Assembly: GCF_001426525.1 (NCBI RefSeq)
Contig: NZ_LMEW01000008.1
Location: 99,260-163,259 of the forward strand
From: Massilia sp. Root133
GTDB taxonomy: Bacteria; Pseudomonadota; Gammaproteobacteria; Burkholderiales; Burkholderiaceae_D
Reading direction: 5' to 3'
Length of the DNA: 64,000 nucleotides
Shown: positions 26,571 through 35,355 of the stretch, in pieces
Layout: each line of letters begins with the position of its first letter
Numbering within the stretch: the first letter of the stretch is position 1
Program-made: the position numbers and the translations under genes
The notes under the pieces: generated by a model
Databases searched by the model: none
What the model was told of the DNA's origin: nothing
The model's input: only the letters and a program-made list of their open reading frames with translations

Positions 26571-27599
26571 ATGCACATCCACACGCCCGCGTGCCCCTGT
26601 TTCATCATCCCGTCGTCCATGTTGCGCAAGCTGGCCATCCAGGCGGACGGAGCGGAACGCCAGCGGCTGCTGGAGCAACTGGAACGCTCGGCTTTCCTGC
26701 GCGGCCAGCGCGCCGCCAGCGGCCTCGCCGCGCCGGGCCTGCTGGTGGCGCCCGGCGTCAGGCATCGCACCGTGTACGACGCGCACCACGGCACCCGCCT
26801 CCCCGGCAAGCTCGTACGCACGGAGACGGCGGCGCCCGTGACCGACACCGCCGTCAACGAGGCGTTCGACGGCGCCGGCACCACCTACGACTTCTACCAG
26901 CAGATCCTGAAACGCAATTCCATCGACGGCCGCGGCATGGGCATCGATTCGAGCGTCCATTACAGCAAGCGCTTCAATAACGCATTCTGGAACGGCCGCC
27001 AGATGGTGTACGGCGATGGCGACGGCAAGCTGTTCACCGGCTTCACGCACGCGCTCGACGTGATCGCGCACGAGCTGACGCACGGCGTCACGCAGTACAC
27101 CGTGCCGGGCGGAGGTCTCGTCTACGATGGGCAGAGCGGTGCGCTGAACGAATCGATGTCCGACGTGTTCGGCGCCGTCGTCAAGCAATGGCATGCGAAG
27201 CAGACGGTCAGGAAGGCCGACTGGCTGATCGGCGCGGGCATCATGACACCCGCCGTCGGCAAGGCGTTGCGCTCGATGGCCGATCCGGGGAATGCGAAGC
27301 TGACGTGGTCGGGCGACGACCAGCCGGGCACGATGAGGGGGTATGTCGAAGGTGGGGACGTGCACACGAATTCCGGCATCCCGAATCACGCGTTCTACCT
27401 GGCGGCGATGAAGCTGGGCGGGCATAGCTGGGACAAGGCCGCGCCGATCTGGTACCAGGCGCTGTCGCTCCTGCATCCCGACGCGACGTTCGCGGACGCC
27501 GCCCAGGCCACCGTCAAGGCGGCCGAACTGCGCCACGGTGCGGGATCGGGCGAGGCCGCGGCCGTGCAGGGCGCGTGGCACGAAGTGGGCGTCGTGTGA
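26571..27599 (+). CDS. Protealysin-like M4 metalloprotease
   Basis: A 342-residue thermolysin-family zinc protease. The short N-terminal propeptide contains PCFIIPSSML, typical of protealysin-like enzymes lacking a classical signal peptide. The catalytic centre is HELTHG (about residue 165) with the third zinc ligand in NESMSDVFG and the proton-donor His in HTNSGIPNHAF. GGAGG precedes the ATG. Protealysin-type proteases are often intracellular or released non-classically. The stop overlaps the ATG of an emfourin-like inhibitor. Confidence 0.93.
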   Translation: MHIHTPACPCFIIPSSMLRKLAIQADGAERQRLLEQLERSAFLRGQRAASGLAAPGLLVAPGVRHRTVYDAHHGTRLPGKLVRTETAAPVTDTAVNEAFDGAGTTYDFYQQILKRNSIDGRGMGIDSSVHYSKRFNNAFWNGRQMVYGDGDGKLFTGFTHALDVIAHELTHGVTQYTVPGGGLVYDGQSGALNESMSDVFGAVVKQWHAKQTVRKADWLIGAGIMTPAVGKALRSMADPGNAKLTWSGDDQPGTMRGYVEGGDVHTNSGIPNHAFYLAAMKLGGHSWDKAAPIWYQALSLLHPDATFADAAQATVKAAELRHGAGSGEAAAVQGAWHEVGVV

Positions 27600-27889
27600 T
27601 GCGCTTGTCGCTGCATTCCGTAGGCGGCTTCACGGGACCGGCGGGCGCGCAGACGCGCAGCGTCGACGTCGACCGCCTCCCCGCGGCGGAGGGCGCGCGC
27701 GTGCGCGCGCTCGTGCAGGGGCTGGATGCGGCGCCGCTGCCGGCGACCCTGCTGAAACCGCGGCCGCAGCCGTGGGATTTCACGTACACGCTGACGCTCG
27801 ACGGCAGGCAGGTGCGCTTCCACCTCGACGCGGCGCCGGCGGCGTTGCGCGAACTCGTCGGGATCCTCGAGGCGCGGCCGCCGGACTGA
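27599..27889 (+). CDS. Emfourin-like inhibitor of the adjacent M4 protease
   Basis: A 96-residue protein beginning MRLSLHSVGGFTGPAGAQTRSVDVDRL. Emfourin inhibitors encoded directly after protealysin genes have this size, the same N-terminal GGF turn and a later aromatic strand (here PWDFTYTLTLDGRQVRFHLD). The TGATG overlap with the protease stop implies coupled translation, as expected for an enzyme-inhibitor pair. Assignment rests on context plus this motif pattern. Confidence 0.75.
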   Translation: MRLSLHSVGGFTGPAGAQTRSVDVDRLPAAEGARVRALVQGLDAAPLPATLLKPRPQPWDFTYTLTLDGRQVRFHLDAAPAALRELVGILEARPPD

Positions 27890-27890
27890 A

Positions 27891-29039
27891 TCAGTTCGTC
27901 ATGTTTTTTGCGACGATCGCGTCCGTCGCGACCTGCGCCTGCTGCAACGGCTGGTTCAATACCGTGGTTGCATACGCGGGCGCCGGCGCGGCCACCGTGC
28001 CCAGCGCGCTGCCGCCTTTCTGGCTGATGTCCACGTCGACCGTGGCCGACAGGCCCACGCGCAGCGGGTGCGCCGCGAGTTCCTTCGGATCGAGCGAGAT
28101 GCGCACCGGCACCCGCTGCACGACCTTGATCCAGTTGCCCGTCGCGTTCTGCGCCGGCAGCAGCGAGAACGCGCTGCCCGTGCCCGCACCGAGGCCCACG
28201 ACCTTGCCGTGGTAGACGACTTTGCTGCCGTAGATGTCGGCATCGATGGTGGCCGCCTGGCCCACGCGGATGTCGCGCAATTCCGATTCCTTGAAATTGG
28301 CGTCGACCCACAGCTGGTCCAGCGGCACGATCGACAGCAGCGGCGCGCCCGGCGCGATGCGGCTGCCGACCTGCACGCTGCGCTTGGCGACATAGCCCGA
28401 CACCGGCGCGACGATCGCGTTGCGGCGGGCGGCGAGCCAGGCGGACAGGTAATCCGCCTTCGCGGCCAGCACGTTCGGGTGCTCGGCCGGGGAGACGCCC
28501 GCCACCGTCACGCGCGCGGCCGCCAGCTGCTTCTGCGCGACCATCAGTGCCGCCTGCGCATCGTCGACGGCGCGGCGGGCGTGCGCCACGTCCTCGCCGG
28601 AGACGATGTTGTCCGCTGCGAGCGGCGCGCGCCGTGCCAGGTCTTCCTGCTTCGCCTTCAGTTCCACGCGGCGCTGGTCGACGAGGGCCTCGTACTGCGC
28701 CACGTTCGTGTAGCGCTCGCGCTGCTGGCGCACGGCGGTGCCCAGCCGCGCCTCGGCCTGGGCCAGCGCGACCTCGGCGTCGGACGGATCGAGGCGGACG
28801 ATCTCCGTGCCCGCCTGCACGAGCTGGGTCTCGTCGGCGCGGATCTCGACGACGCTGCCCGTCACCTGCGACGACACGTTCACGAGGTTGCCGCCGACGT
28901 AGGCGTTGTCCGTCTCGACGCGTTTCGACAGGACCAGGGCGTAATAGGCCGCATAGGCCGCGCCGGCGACGAGGAAGGCGGCGGTGATGCCGGCCAGGAC
29001 GACGCGGCGCTTGTTGTTGGTGGGTGCTTGGGTGCTCAT
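27891..29039 (-). CDS. emrA: EmrA-type membrane fusion protein of a drug efflux pump
   Basis: A 382-residue periplasmic adaptor: N-terminal anchor (VVLAGITAAFLVAGAAYAAYYALVL), TDNAYVGGNLVNVSSQVTGSVVEI biotinyl-lipoyl half, long coiled coil, APVSGYVAKRSVQVGSRI second half and VDANFKESELRDIRVGQ barrel. These are standard EmrA/HlyD features. It begins four bases after the outer-membrane factor stop and is the last gene of the marR-emrB-OMF-emrA operon. It converges with the emfourin gene with one base between them. Confidence 0.93.
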   Translation of the reverse strand: MSTQAPTNNKRRVVLAGITAAFLVAGAAYAAYYALVLSKRVETDNAYVGGNLVNVSSQVTGSVVEIRADETQLVQAGTEIVRLDPSDAEVALAQAEARLGTAVRQQRERYTNVAQYEALVDQRRVELKAKQEDLARRAPLAADNIVSGEDVAHARRAVDDAQAALMVAQKQLAAARVTVAGVSPAEHPNVLAAKADYLSAWLAARRNAIVAPVSGYVAKRSVQVGSRIAPGAPLLSIVPLDQLWVDANFKESELRDIRVGQAATIDADIYGSKVVYHGKVVGLGAGTGSAFSLLPAQNATGNWIKVVQRVPVRISLDPKELAAHPLRVGLSATVDVDISQKGGSALGTVAAPAPAYATTVLNQPLQQAQVATDAIVAKNMTN

Positions 29040-29043
29040 GGTT

Positions 29044-30468
29044 TTATCTGGTATTCGAGAGGGTGTGATAACCGCCGCCGAGCGCCTTCACGAGGGCGAC
29101 CTGCGTCTGCAGGCGGGCATCCGTCAGCTGCAGGTCGACGTCGCGCTGGCGCAGCACGGCCAGCCGCGCCTGCAGCACGGCGGCACGGTCGGCGAGGCCG
29201 CGCTGCATGCGCGCCTCGGCGTTCGCAGCCAGCTTGCGGCTCGCGTCAATGGTCGCGGCGTGTGCTGCCGTCTCCTTCGCGATGCCTTGCAGGGTGGCCG
29301 CTTCGCGCGCGACGTCGCGCACCGCGTTCAGCACGGCCTCGTTGTACTCGGCCAGCAATTCGTCGCGGCTGCTGCGCGCCTGGCCCAGCCGGGCGTGCAG
29401 GCGGCCGCTGTCGAATAGCGGGAGGTCCAGCGTCGCGCCGATCAGCGGCGTGCGGCTCGGGTAGCGCAGCAGCTTGCCGAGCGACGTCGCATCGAGGCCG
29501 ATCGCCGCGGCGAGATTGATGTCGGGCCGGAACGCGGCTTCGCTGGCGGCCACGCGGCCCAGCTGCGCCTCGACGCGCCAGCGCGCGGCCTGCAAATCGG
29601 GCCGGCGCGCCAGCAGCTCCATGCCCAGCTCGCGCGGGACGGCGTCGATTGCCGGTGCCGGCTGGAAGCGGGCGAGATCGGTCAATGCGGCGGCGTCACC
29701 GCCGATCAGCGCGCGCAGGCCTTCGCGTTCGCGCGCGGCGTCCGTGTCGTAGCGCGCGGCCTGTTCCTGCAGGCCGGCGAGGTCCTGCTCCGCGCTTTGC
29801 AGGCTGTCGAGACTCACGAGCCCGTGGGCCATGCGCGCCTTGCGGCCGGCGATGACGTCGCGCTGCACGGCGATAAGGGCGTTCGTATTGTCCTGGCGCG
29901 CCCACAGCATCTGCAGGCGCAGATAGCTTTGCACGACCGACGCCGCCAGCACCTGGCGCGCCTGCGCGCTTTCCGCGGCGGCCGCATTCGTCTCGCCCAG
30001 CGCGGCGGCGATGAGGGCGCGGTGCTTGCCCCACCAGTCGACGTCGTAGCTGGCGCGCAGGGACACGCTGGCGTCGTTGAACCACGCCCCGCCGATCGGC
30101 GGCGGGAAGAAGCCGTTCGACGAATAGCGCTGGCGGTTCAGGCCAGACGCCAGGTCGACCTTGCCGCCTTCGTTGGCCACTTCCGCGCCGAACGCGGCGC
30201 GGGCGCTGGCCACGCGCGCGGCGGCGACGGCGAGCGTCGGGTTGTCGCGCAGGGCGCGGGCCACGAGCGCGTTCAACTGCGGGTCGTGGTAGTCGAGCCA
30301 CCATTGCTCGGCGGGCCAGGCGGCGGCGGGCAGCTGGATCGCCGGCGCATGCTGGGCCTTGGCGAAGTCCGGGCCCGGTGCCTTGTTCGCGTCCGGCGGG
30401 ACGCTGATGCAGCCGGACAGCAGGGCCAGCGCGGCGGCCGCGATGGGGATGAGTTTGAAATGTCGCAC
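29044..30468 (-). CDS. NodT/OprM-family outer-membrane efflux lipoprotein
   Basis: About 474 residues of a TolC-type outer-membrane factor with lipoprotein signal (LALLSGC) and two repeated coiled-coil/beta units; LRASYDVDWWGKHRALIAAA and ARRPDLQAARWRVEAQLGRV are typical of the NodT family. Start at GTG 30468 places the lipobox at a normal distance; an ATG at 30501 with a good AGGTGG site, overlapping emrB by 17 bases, is an equally possible start. Provides the exit duct for EmrAB. Confidence 0.9.
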   Translation of the reverse strand: MRHFKLIPIAAAALALLSGCISVPPDANKAPGPDFAKAQHAPAIQLPAAAWPAEQWWLDYHDPQLNALVARALRDNPTLAVAAARVASARAAFGAEVANEGGKVDLASGLNRQRYSSNGFFPPPIGGAWFNDASVSLRASYDVDWWGKHRALIAAALGETNAAAAESAQARQVLAASVVQSYLRLQMLWARQDNTNALIAVQRDVIAGRKARMAHGLVSLDSLQSAEQDLAGLQEQAARYDTDAAREREGLRALIGGDAAALTDLARFQPAPAIDAVPRELGMELLARRPDLQAARWRVEAQLGRVAASEAAFRPDINLAAAIGLDATSLGKLLRYPSRTPLIGATLDLPLFDSGRLHARLGQARSSRDELLAEYNEAVLNAVRDVAREAATLQGIAKETAAHAATIDASRKLAANAEARMQRGLADRAAVLQARLAVLRQRDVDLQLTDARLQTQVALVKALGGGYHTLSNTR

Positions 30469-30484
30469 GGTGTCGTCTTGTTGG

Positions 30485-32017
30485 TTATTCGAGGGCAGCA
30501 TGGTCCACCTGCGCCGGCGCGGCGGCCGCCTTCGGTGGACGGATCAGCAGCAGCATCGGGATCACGGCCATGGTCAGCAGCATCATCAGCCAGTAGTCGT
30601 CGACGTAGGCGATCATCGACGCCTGGCGCGTGATCTCGTTGTTGATGAGGGCAGGGCCGGCTTGCGTGGCCATGTCGTAGAGGCTCGTCGGATCGTGCAC
30701 GGCGGGATTCGCCGCAGTGACCTGCGTGGCCAGCGATGCGTGCGCGATCTGCGTGTTGCGCACGAGGAGCGCCTGCACGAGGGCGATGCCGATCGACGAG
30801 CCGATGTTGCGTACGAGGCTGTACAGCGCCGTGCCTTCCGCGCGCATCTGCGGCGAGAGGGTCGCGAATGTGGCGGCCGACAGCGGCACGAACACGAGGC
30901 CCAGCCCGACGCCCTGGATCACGCCGGGCCACACGATGTCGGACTGCGACAGCACGAGCGTGTAATGCGTCATCTGCCACAGCGAGAACGCGGTGATGGC
31001 GAAGCCGAAGCCCAGCAGCAGCCGGAAATCGACCTTGCCCGTGAGGCGTCCGACGATCATCATCGCGGCCATCGTGCCGAGGCCCGACGGCGCCGTCACG
31101 AGGCCCGCCAGCTTGGCCGGATAGCCCATCAGGCCTTGCAGCATCGTCGGCATCAGCGCGCGCGTCGCGAACAGCACCATGCCGACGATGAAGATCAGCA
31201 GCAGGCCGGTGACGTAGTTCGCGTTCTTCAGCAGGCGGAAATCGACGAACGACTGGCCGGCGGGGCGCGTCAGCGTGTGGCCGATGAAATAGGAAAACGC
31301 GAGCGTCGTCAAAATCAGTTCGACCCATGTCTCGGTCGACGCGAACCAGTCGTTCTGTTCGCCGCGGTCCAGCAGCATCTGCAGCGCGCCGATGGCGATG
31401 GACAAGGTGACGAAGCCGAACGTGTCGAAGCGGACGCGCCGGGCCGGATCGGCCGCGTGGATGTAGCGCCAGATGCCCCAGAAGGCCAGCGCGCCGATCG
31501 GCACGTTGATGAAGAAGACCCAGCGCCAGCTGTAGCTGTCCGTCAGCCAGCCGCCCAGCGTCGGCCCGAGAATCGGCCCGATCATCACGCCCATGCCCCA
31601 CACGGCCATCGCGGAGCCGTGCTTTTCGCGTGGGTTGATGTCGAGGAGGACGGACTGCGACAACGGCACGAGCGCGGCGCCGAACACCCCCTGCAGCATG
31701 CGTGCGATGACGATTTCCGTCAGCGTCGCCGAGATCCCGCACAGCACCGAGGCGAGCGTGAAGCCGGCGACGGAGACGAGGAACACCTTCTTCAGGCCGA
31801 AACGGTCGACGAGCCAGCCGTTCAGCGGCGTCGCGATGGCGGCGGCCACGATGAACGACGTCAGCACCCAGGTGATCTGGTCCTGCGACGCCGACAGCGA
31901 TCCCTGCATGTGCGGCAGCGCCACGTTGGCGATGGTGCCGTCCAGCGCCTGGATGATCGTCGCCAGCATGATCGAGATCGTGATCATGGTGCGGTTGATG
32001 GGCGCCGCTGTCGTCAC
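30485..32017 (-). CDS. emrB: EmrB-type DHA2 multidrug MFS transporter
   Basis: A 510-residue proton-driven exporter with 14 membrane segments: MLATIIQALDGTIANVALPHMQGSL (motif D), WLVDRFGLKKVFL (motif A), VLLDINPREKHGSAMAVWGMGVMIGPILGPTLGGWL (motif C region, split here at about residues 117-152). GTG at 32017 overlaps the marR stop (GTGA), so it is translationally coupled. With EmrA and the NodT factor it spans both membranes. Confidence 0.93.
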   Translation of the reverse strand: MTTAAPINRTMITISIMLATIIQALDGTIANVALPHMQGSLSASQDQITWVLTSFIVAAAIATPLNGWLVDRFGLKKVFLVSVAGFTLASVLCGISATLTEIVIARMLQGVFGAALVPLSQSVLLDINPREKHGSAMAVWGMGVMIGPILGPTLGGWLTDSYSWRWVFFINVPIGALAFWGIWRYIHAADPARRVRFDTFGFVTLSIAIGALQMLLDRGEQNDWFASTETWVELILTTLAFSYFIGHTLTRPAGQSFVDFRLLKNANYVTGLLLIFIVGMVLFATRALMPTMLQGLMGYPAKLAGLVTAPSGLGTMAAMMIVGRLTGKVDFRLLLGFGFAITAFSLWQMTHYTLVLSQSDIVWPGVIQGVGLGLVFVPLSAATFATLSPQMRAEGTALYSLVRNIGSSIGIALVQALLVRNTQIAHASLATQVTAANPAVHDPTSLYDMATQAGPALINNEITRQASMIAYVDDYWLMMLLTMAVIPMLLLIRPPKAAAAPAQVDHAALE

Positions 32018-32463
32018 AGGCCGTCCTCGAGGCGCTTCCTGAGGGTTTCCAGCAGGACGGTCGCGGCGGCCAGCGCCTGCGGGTCGAGGCCGGCCAGCAG
32101 GTCGGCGCGGAACGGCGAGGCTTCCGCGAGCACTTCGGCGTAGACGGTCTTGCCGGTGTCGGTCAGGTGCACGAGTTTGACGCGACGGTCGGTGGGCGAG
32201 GGGGCGCGCGTGACGAAGCCGTCGCGCTCCAGGCGGTCCAGCATCGACACCATCGACGGCCCCTCGACGCCGACCAGGTCGGCGAGTGCCCGCTGCGACA
32301 TCGGCGCGCCCGACTTGGCGATCATCGCGATCGTCATCCAGCCGGACTGGCCGATGCCCAGGTGCTTGAGGCGCTTGTCCAGCGCGAGCCGCCACAGCCG
32401 CGCGCTCGTGTGCAGGGCCGCCGAGAAGCGCTCCTCGACCGACTCAGGTAGTTTGCTCATCAT
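32014..32463 (-). CDS. MarR-family repressor of the efflux operon
   Basis: A winged-helix regulator of about 149 residues (MSKLPESVEERFSAALHT onward), with DNA-recognition helix QRALADLVGVEGPSMVSMLDRLE and wing DGFVTRAPSPTDRRVKLVHLT. Two ATGs (32463 and 32460) are possible; the longer frame to 32520 passes through the operator and is unlikely. No clear ribosome site. It heads the operon and a perfect GATAG-AAAC-CTATC dyad lies just upstream, consistent with self-repression relieved by a drug. Confidence 0.9.
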   Translation of the reverse strand: MMSKLPESVEERFSAALHTSARLWRLALDKRLKHLGIGQSGWMTIAMIAKSGAPMSQRALADLVGVEGPSMVSMLDRLERDGFVTRAPSPTDRRVKLVHLTDTGKTVYAEVLAEASPFRADLLAGLDPQALAAATVLLETLRKRLEDGL

Positions 32464-32476
32464 TAGCCACAAAATA

Positions 32477-32490
32477 GATAGAAACCTATC
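32477..32490. promoter_or_regulatory. Palindromic MarR operator candidate
   Basis: GATAG (32477-32481), AAAC, CTATC (32486-32490): a perfect 5-4-5 inverted repeat, 14 bases upstream of the marR start, of the size typical for MarR-family sites. Confidence 0.6.
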
Positions 32491-32528
32491 GATTTTATGC
32501 CGAGCAACCGAACTGCGCAAGTGACAAC

Positions 32529-32584
32529 ACCGGGGTCAGAGCCCGTTTTTAATCAATTGCCCAAAATCGGGCTCTGACCCCGGT
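32529..32584. repeat. 17-bp perfect inverted repeat overlapping the asparaginase 3' end
   Basis: ACCGGGGTCAGAGCCCG (32529-32545) is the exact reverse complement of 32568-32584, with a 22-base spacer. This GGGGTCAGAGCCC-type element is a familiar dispersed palindrome in betaproteobacterial genomes. Here it contains the stop codon and encodes the last ~16 codons of the asparaginase gene. It may also form a terminator-like hairpin. Confidence 0.75.
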
Positions 32585-33615
32585 TTGTCCAAAGTGAAGA
32601 CGGCGTGGATGTCGCCCGCCACGACGCCGCGCGCGTTCTTGATGGGCGGTGCGCGGTATTGCTCGAGATGCTTGCGGCGCGTGTCGTCCAGCAGGCCCAG
32701 TTGATCGAGCACGGCGAACGTGGCGGGATGCAGCGCGCGCACGGCGCCATCCGCCACCTTGATCGCGATGCCGATGCCGGCCGAGCGGATGCCGATGGCC
32801 TGCACCGCGTCCGCGCCGATCTTCGCGACCCAGTCGCCGCCGCCGGCCTGCATCCACGCGAGGTCGGTGCGCGCGTCGCCCGACACCATGTCCGGATGCG
32901 CCGTCATCGCGTCGAACAGGTCTCCCAGCGCGGCGCCGAGGCGTGCGTCCGCGCTGCCTTGCGCGAGGCGCGCGTACAGGTGCGCGAGGCGCGCCAGCGG
33001 CATCGCGTAGTTCGGTGCCGAGCAGCCGTCGATGCCCATCGGGAGCGTGTCTTCCGTCATCTGCACGCAGTCGGCGAGCGTGGCGCGGATCGCGCGCTGC
33101 AGCGGGTGCGCCGGATCGACGTAGCCTTCGGTCGGCGCGCCGTGCAGGCGGCACCAGGCGAGAAAGCCGCTGTGCTTGCCCGAGCAATTGTGGTGGACCG
33201 TGCGCCAGCGCCGTTCGGCCGGCACGGGCAGGCCGGCGGCGTCGTAGTACAGCGGCGCCGCGCAGCCGCAGGCGAGGTGGCTTTCGTCCAGGCCGATCTT
33301 GTCGAGGATGGACGTCACGCCCACCAGGTGCTTTTCTTCGCCCGAGTGGCTGGCGCACAGCAGGGCCAGCTCGGCACGCGTAAGACCGAAGCGCGCGGGG
33401 CCGTCGTCGAGCACGAAAGGCAGGGCCTGGAACGGCTTCAGCGCGGAACGGGTGAAGGTCATGAAGTCGGGATCGCCCGCCGACCACAGCAGGCGGCCGG
33501 CCACGTCGACGACGGCGATCGAACCGTAATGGATGTTCTCGACCGCGTAGCCGCCGGCAAGCGCGCCGTCGGGCGGATAGCCACGCGTGGTGGCGACCAA
33601 AGGCACTGGATGCAT
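32536..33615 (-). CDS. Asparaginase of the R. etli (Asparaginase_II, thermolabile) type
   Basis: A 359-residue L-asparaginase of the class unrelated to bacterial type I/II enzymes. Motifs that in this class form the Ser-Lys catalytic and zinc sites are present: FTRSALKPFQALPF, CASHSGEEKH, ACGCAAPLYY and HHNCSGKHSGFLAWC. AAGGAG precedes ATG 33615. The last residues (about PGSEPDFGQLIKNGL) are encoded inside the palindrome at 32529-32584 and replace whatever natural end the protein had. No signal peptide. Stands alone on the minus strand. Confidence 0.9.
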   Translation of the reverse strand: MHPVPLVATTRGYPPDGALAGGYAVENIHYGSIAVVDVAGRLLWSAGDPDFMTFTRSALKPFQALPFVLDDGPARFGLTRAELALLCASHSGEEKHLVGVTSILDKIGLDESHLACGCAAPLYYDAAGLPVPAERRWRTVHHNCSGKHSGFLAWCRLHGAPTEGYVDPAHPLQRAIRATLADCVQMTEDTLPMGIDGCSAPNYAMPLARLAHLYARLAQGSADARLGAALGDLFDAMTAHPDMVSGDARTDLAWMQAGGGDWVAKIGADAVQAIGIRSAGIGIAIKVADGAVRALHPATFAVLDQLGLLDDTRRKHLEQYRAPPIKNARGVVAGDIHAVFTLDKPGSEPDFGQLIKNGL

Positions 33616-33947
33616 CGGTTCGCTCCTTCGTCCGGATGGGCTGTTCGAAGCCGACACTGTAACGGATTCCGGCCGCCCAGGGAGCGCAAAAGCGGCCCGG
33701 AACGATGCCGGAAACTATATGCATCCACAGCATTTCGGGCCGGTTTTTCGACAGTTCATCCCTCCATTTCGACGCTTTGGCGTCTCCCCGATGACGCCTC
33801 GAGCCGCCGTTCCTACACTGTCATCACTCGCCGCACATTAACGACGCGGCGATATGAAAAACGGTGGACCGCTGGAGCATCCGACGATTCTTTTGAAATC
33901 GTGCTCATGGTCCGTAATACATATCGAAAATTAATCTCGGAGCAATC
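33616..33947. other. Non-coding interval, nothing convincing
   Basis: This 332-base divergent gap between the asparaginase and a small exported protein has an AT-richer second half suitable for promoters, but I see no clear hairpin, RNA gene or conserved small ORF in it. Confidence 0.4.
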
Positions 33948-34316
33948 ATGCGTATCGTACAAGCCCTGGTCTTCACCGCCGCCGCCACCCTGTCCCTGGG
34001 CGCGTTCGCCGACCCGTCCGTCGCGCCGTCCTCGGCCACCGCCAGCGCCGTCATGATGTCGTCGTCGACGCACACCGCCTACCGCCTGACCCAGGATGAA
34101 GCCGAACATATGCGCGGTTCGTTCCGCCTCACCGACGGCCGCACGATCACGGTCACCAACCGGATGAACAAGCTTTTCGTCGACCTGGACGGCAAGCGCG
34201 AGGAAATGGTGCCGGTCGCTCCGAAGAAATTCGTCACGCGCGACACGGGTGCCGAGATCGCCTTCAACCAGGTGCCGTTCGCCGACGAGGTCGTCGTCAA
34301 CCAGGCCGCGCGCTGA
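33948..34316 (+). CDS. Small exported protein of unknown function
   Basis: 122 residues with a clear signal peptide (MRIVQALVFTAAATLSLGAFA), a Ser/Ala/Met-rich linker, then a compact domain: YRLTQDEAEHMRGSFRLTDG, TITVTNRMNKLFVDLDGKREEMVPVAP, FVTRDTGAEIAFNQVPF. The beta-rich pattern suggests a small periplasmic sandwich, as in many Oxalobacteraceae proteins, but I do not recognise a named family. Monocistronic; the next gene is convergent. Confidence 0.7.
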   Translation: MRIVQALVFTAAATLSLGAFADPSVAPSSATASAVMMSSSTHTAYRLTQDEAEHMRGSFRLTDGRTITVTNRMNKLFVDLDGKREEMVPVAPKKFVTRDTGAEIAFNQVPFADEVVVNQAAR

Positions 34317-34380
34317 TGCGCGGCGTCGAACACGGCCGGCCTGGCCGATGCGGACCGGGCCGGCGCAGGTCGACAGCGGC

Positions 34381-35235
34381 TCAGATCGCCGCGCCGAAGC
34401 GCCCGGCCTGGTAATCGATGATCGCCTGCTGGATTTCTGCGCGCGTGTTCATCACGAACGGCCCGTGCGCCACGACGGGTTCGCCGATCGGAAAGGCGTG
34501 ACCGAGCAGCAGCACGCTGTCGTGGTCGGCCAGGATGTCCAGTTCATCGCCCTCCGCATCGAACTCCGCAAGGTGCATTGCGCTGACCGTTTCCGGCACC
34601 CCCTGGATCACGCCGCGCACGACGTACAGGAACACGTTGCGGTCGAGTAGCCCATCCACGTGCAGGCGCGCACCTGCCTTCATCTCCACCGTGCACAGCG
34701 ACACGTCCGTCAGCGATGCGATCGGCCCCGTCACGCCGCCATACGTGCCCGACACGAGGTGCACGCGCACGCCATCGCCCTTGTCCACGACGGGTATCTC
34801 ATCGCGCTGCAGCCCGATGTAGCGGGGCGCCGTCATCTTCAGCGCGGGCGGCAGGTTGACCCACAATTGCAGGATCTCGAGCGGCCCGCCGCGTTCCATG
34901 AAGTCGCGTGGCGACACTTCCGCATGCACGATGCCGCGGCCGGCCGTCATCCATTGCACGCCGCCGGGCCCGATCACGCTTTCATGGCCGGCGCTGTCGC
35001 GGTGCGCGAGCAGGCCGTCGAGGATGAATGTCACCGTCTCGAAGCCGCGGTGCGGATGCGGGCCGAACGGCAGGCCGCGGTTATGCGGCGGATAGACCTG
35101 CGGGCCGTGATGGTTGAGGAACAGGAAGGGATCGACCTGGTCGAGATGCGGACCCGGCACGGGGCGCTGGGTGATGAGGTCGCCGATGTCGTCGCGCAGC
35201 GCGGGGTGCACGCGCCGGATGATCTTGTGCGTCAT
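34381..35235 (-). CDS. Pirin-family protein
   Basis: A 284-residue two-cupin protein. Iron ligands of pirins are visible in FGPHPHRGFETVTF and in AGRGIVHAE; the start MTHKIIRRVHPALRDDIGDLITQRPVPG and the DPFLFLNHHGPQVYPPHNRG stretch are characteristic. Some bacterial pirins oxidise quercetin, others bind enzymes; which applies here is unknown. Single gene, no visible operon. Confidence 0.92.
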   Translation of the reverse strand: MTHKIIRRVHPALRDDIGDLITQRPVPGPHLDQVDPFLFLNHHGPQVYPPHNRGLPFGPHPHRGFETVTFILDGLLAHRDSAGHESVIGPGGVQWMTAGRGIVHAEVSPRDFMERGGPLEILQLWVNLPPALKMTAPRYIGLQRDEIPVVDKGDGVRVHLVSGTYGGVTGPIASLTDVSLCTVEMKAGARLHVDGLLDRNVFLYVVRGVIQGVPETVSAMHLAEFDAEGDELDILADHDSVLLLGHAFPIGEPVVAHGPFVMNTRAEIQQAIIDYQAGRFGAAI

Positions 35236-35355
35236 ATTCGTCTTCGTTGGAATGTGCAGCGCCTACGATAACCGATCGCGCTGGGAGGAGTCGCCAGCAA
35301 TCTTTACGCATCCCTGCTATGCTCGTTTCCCCCTTTCAATCTGGAGATGGAGACA

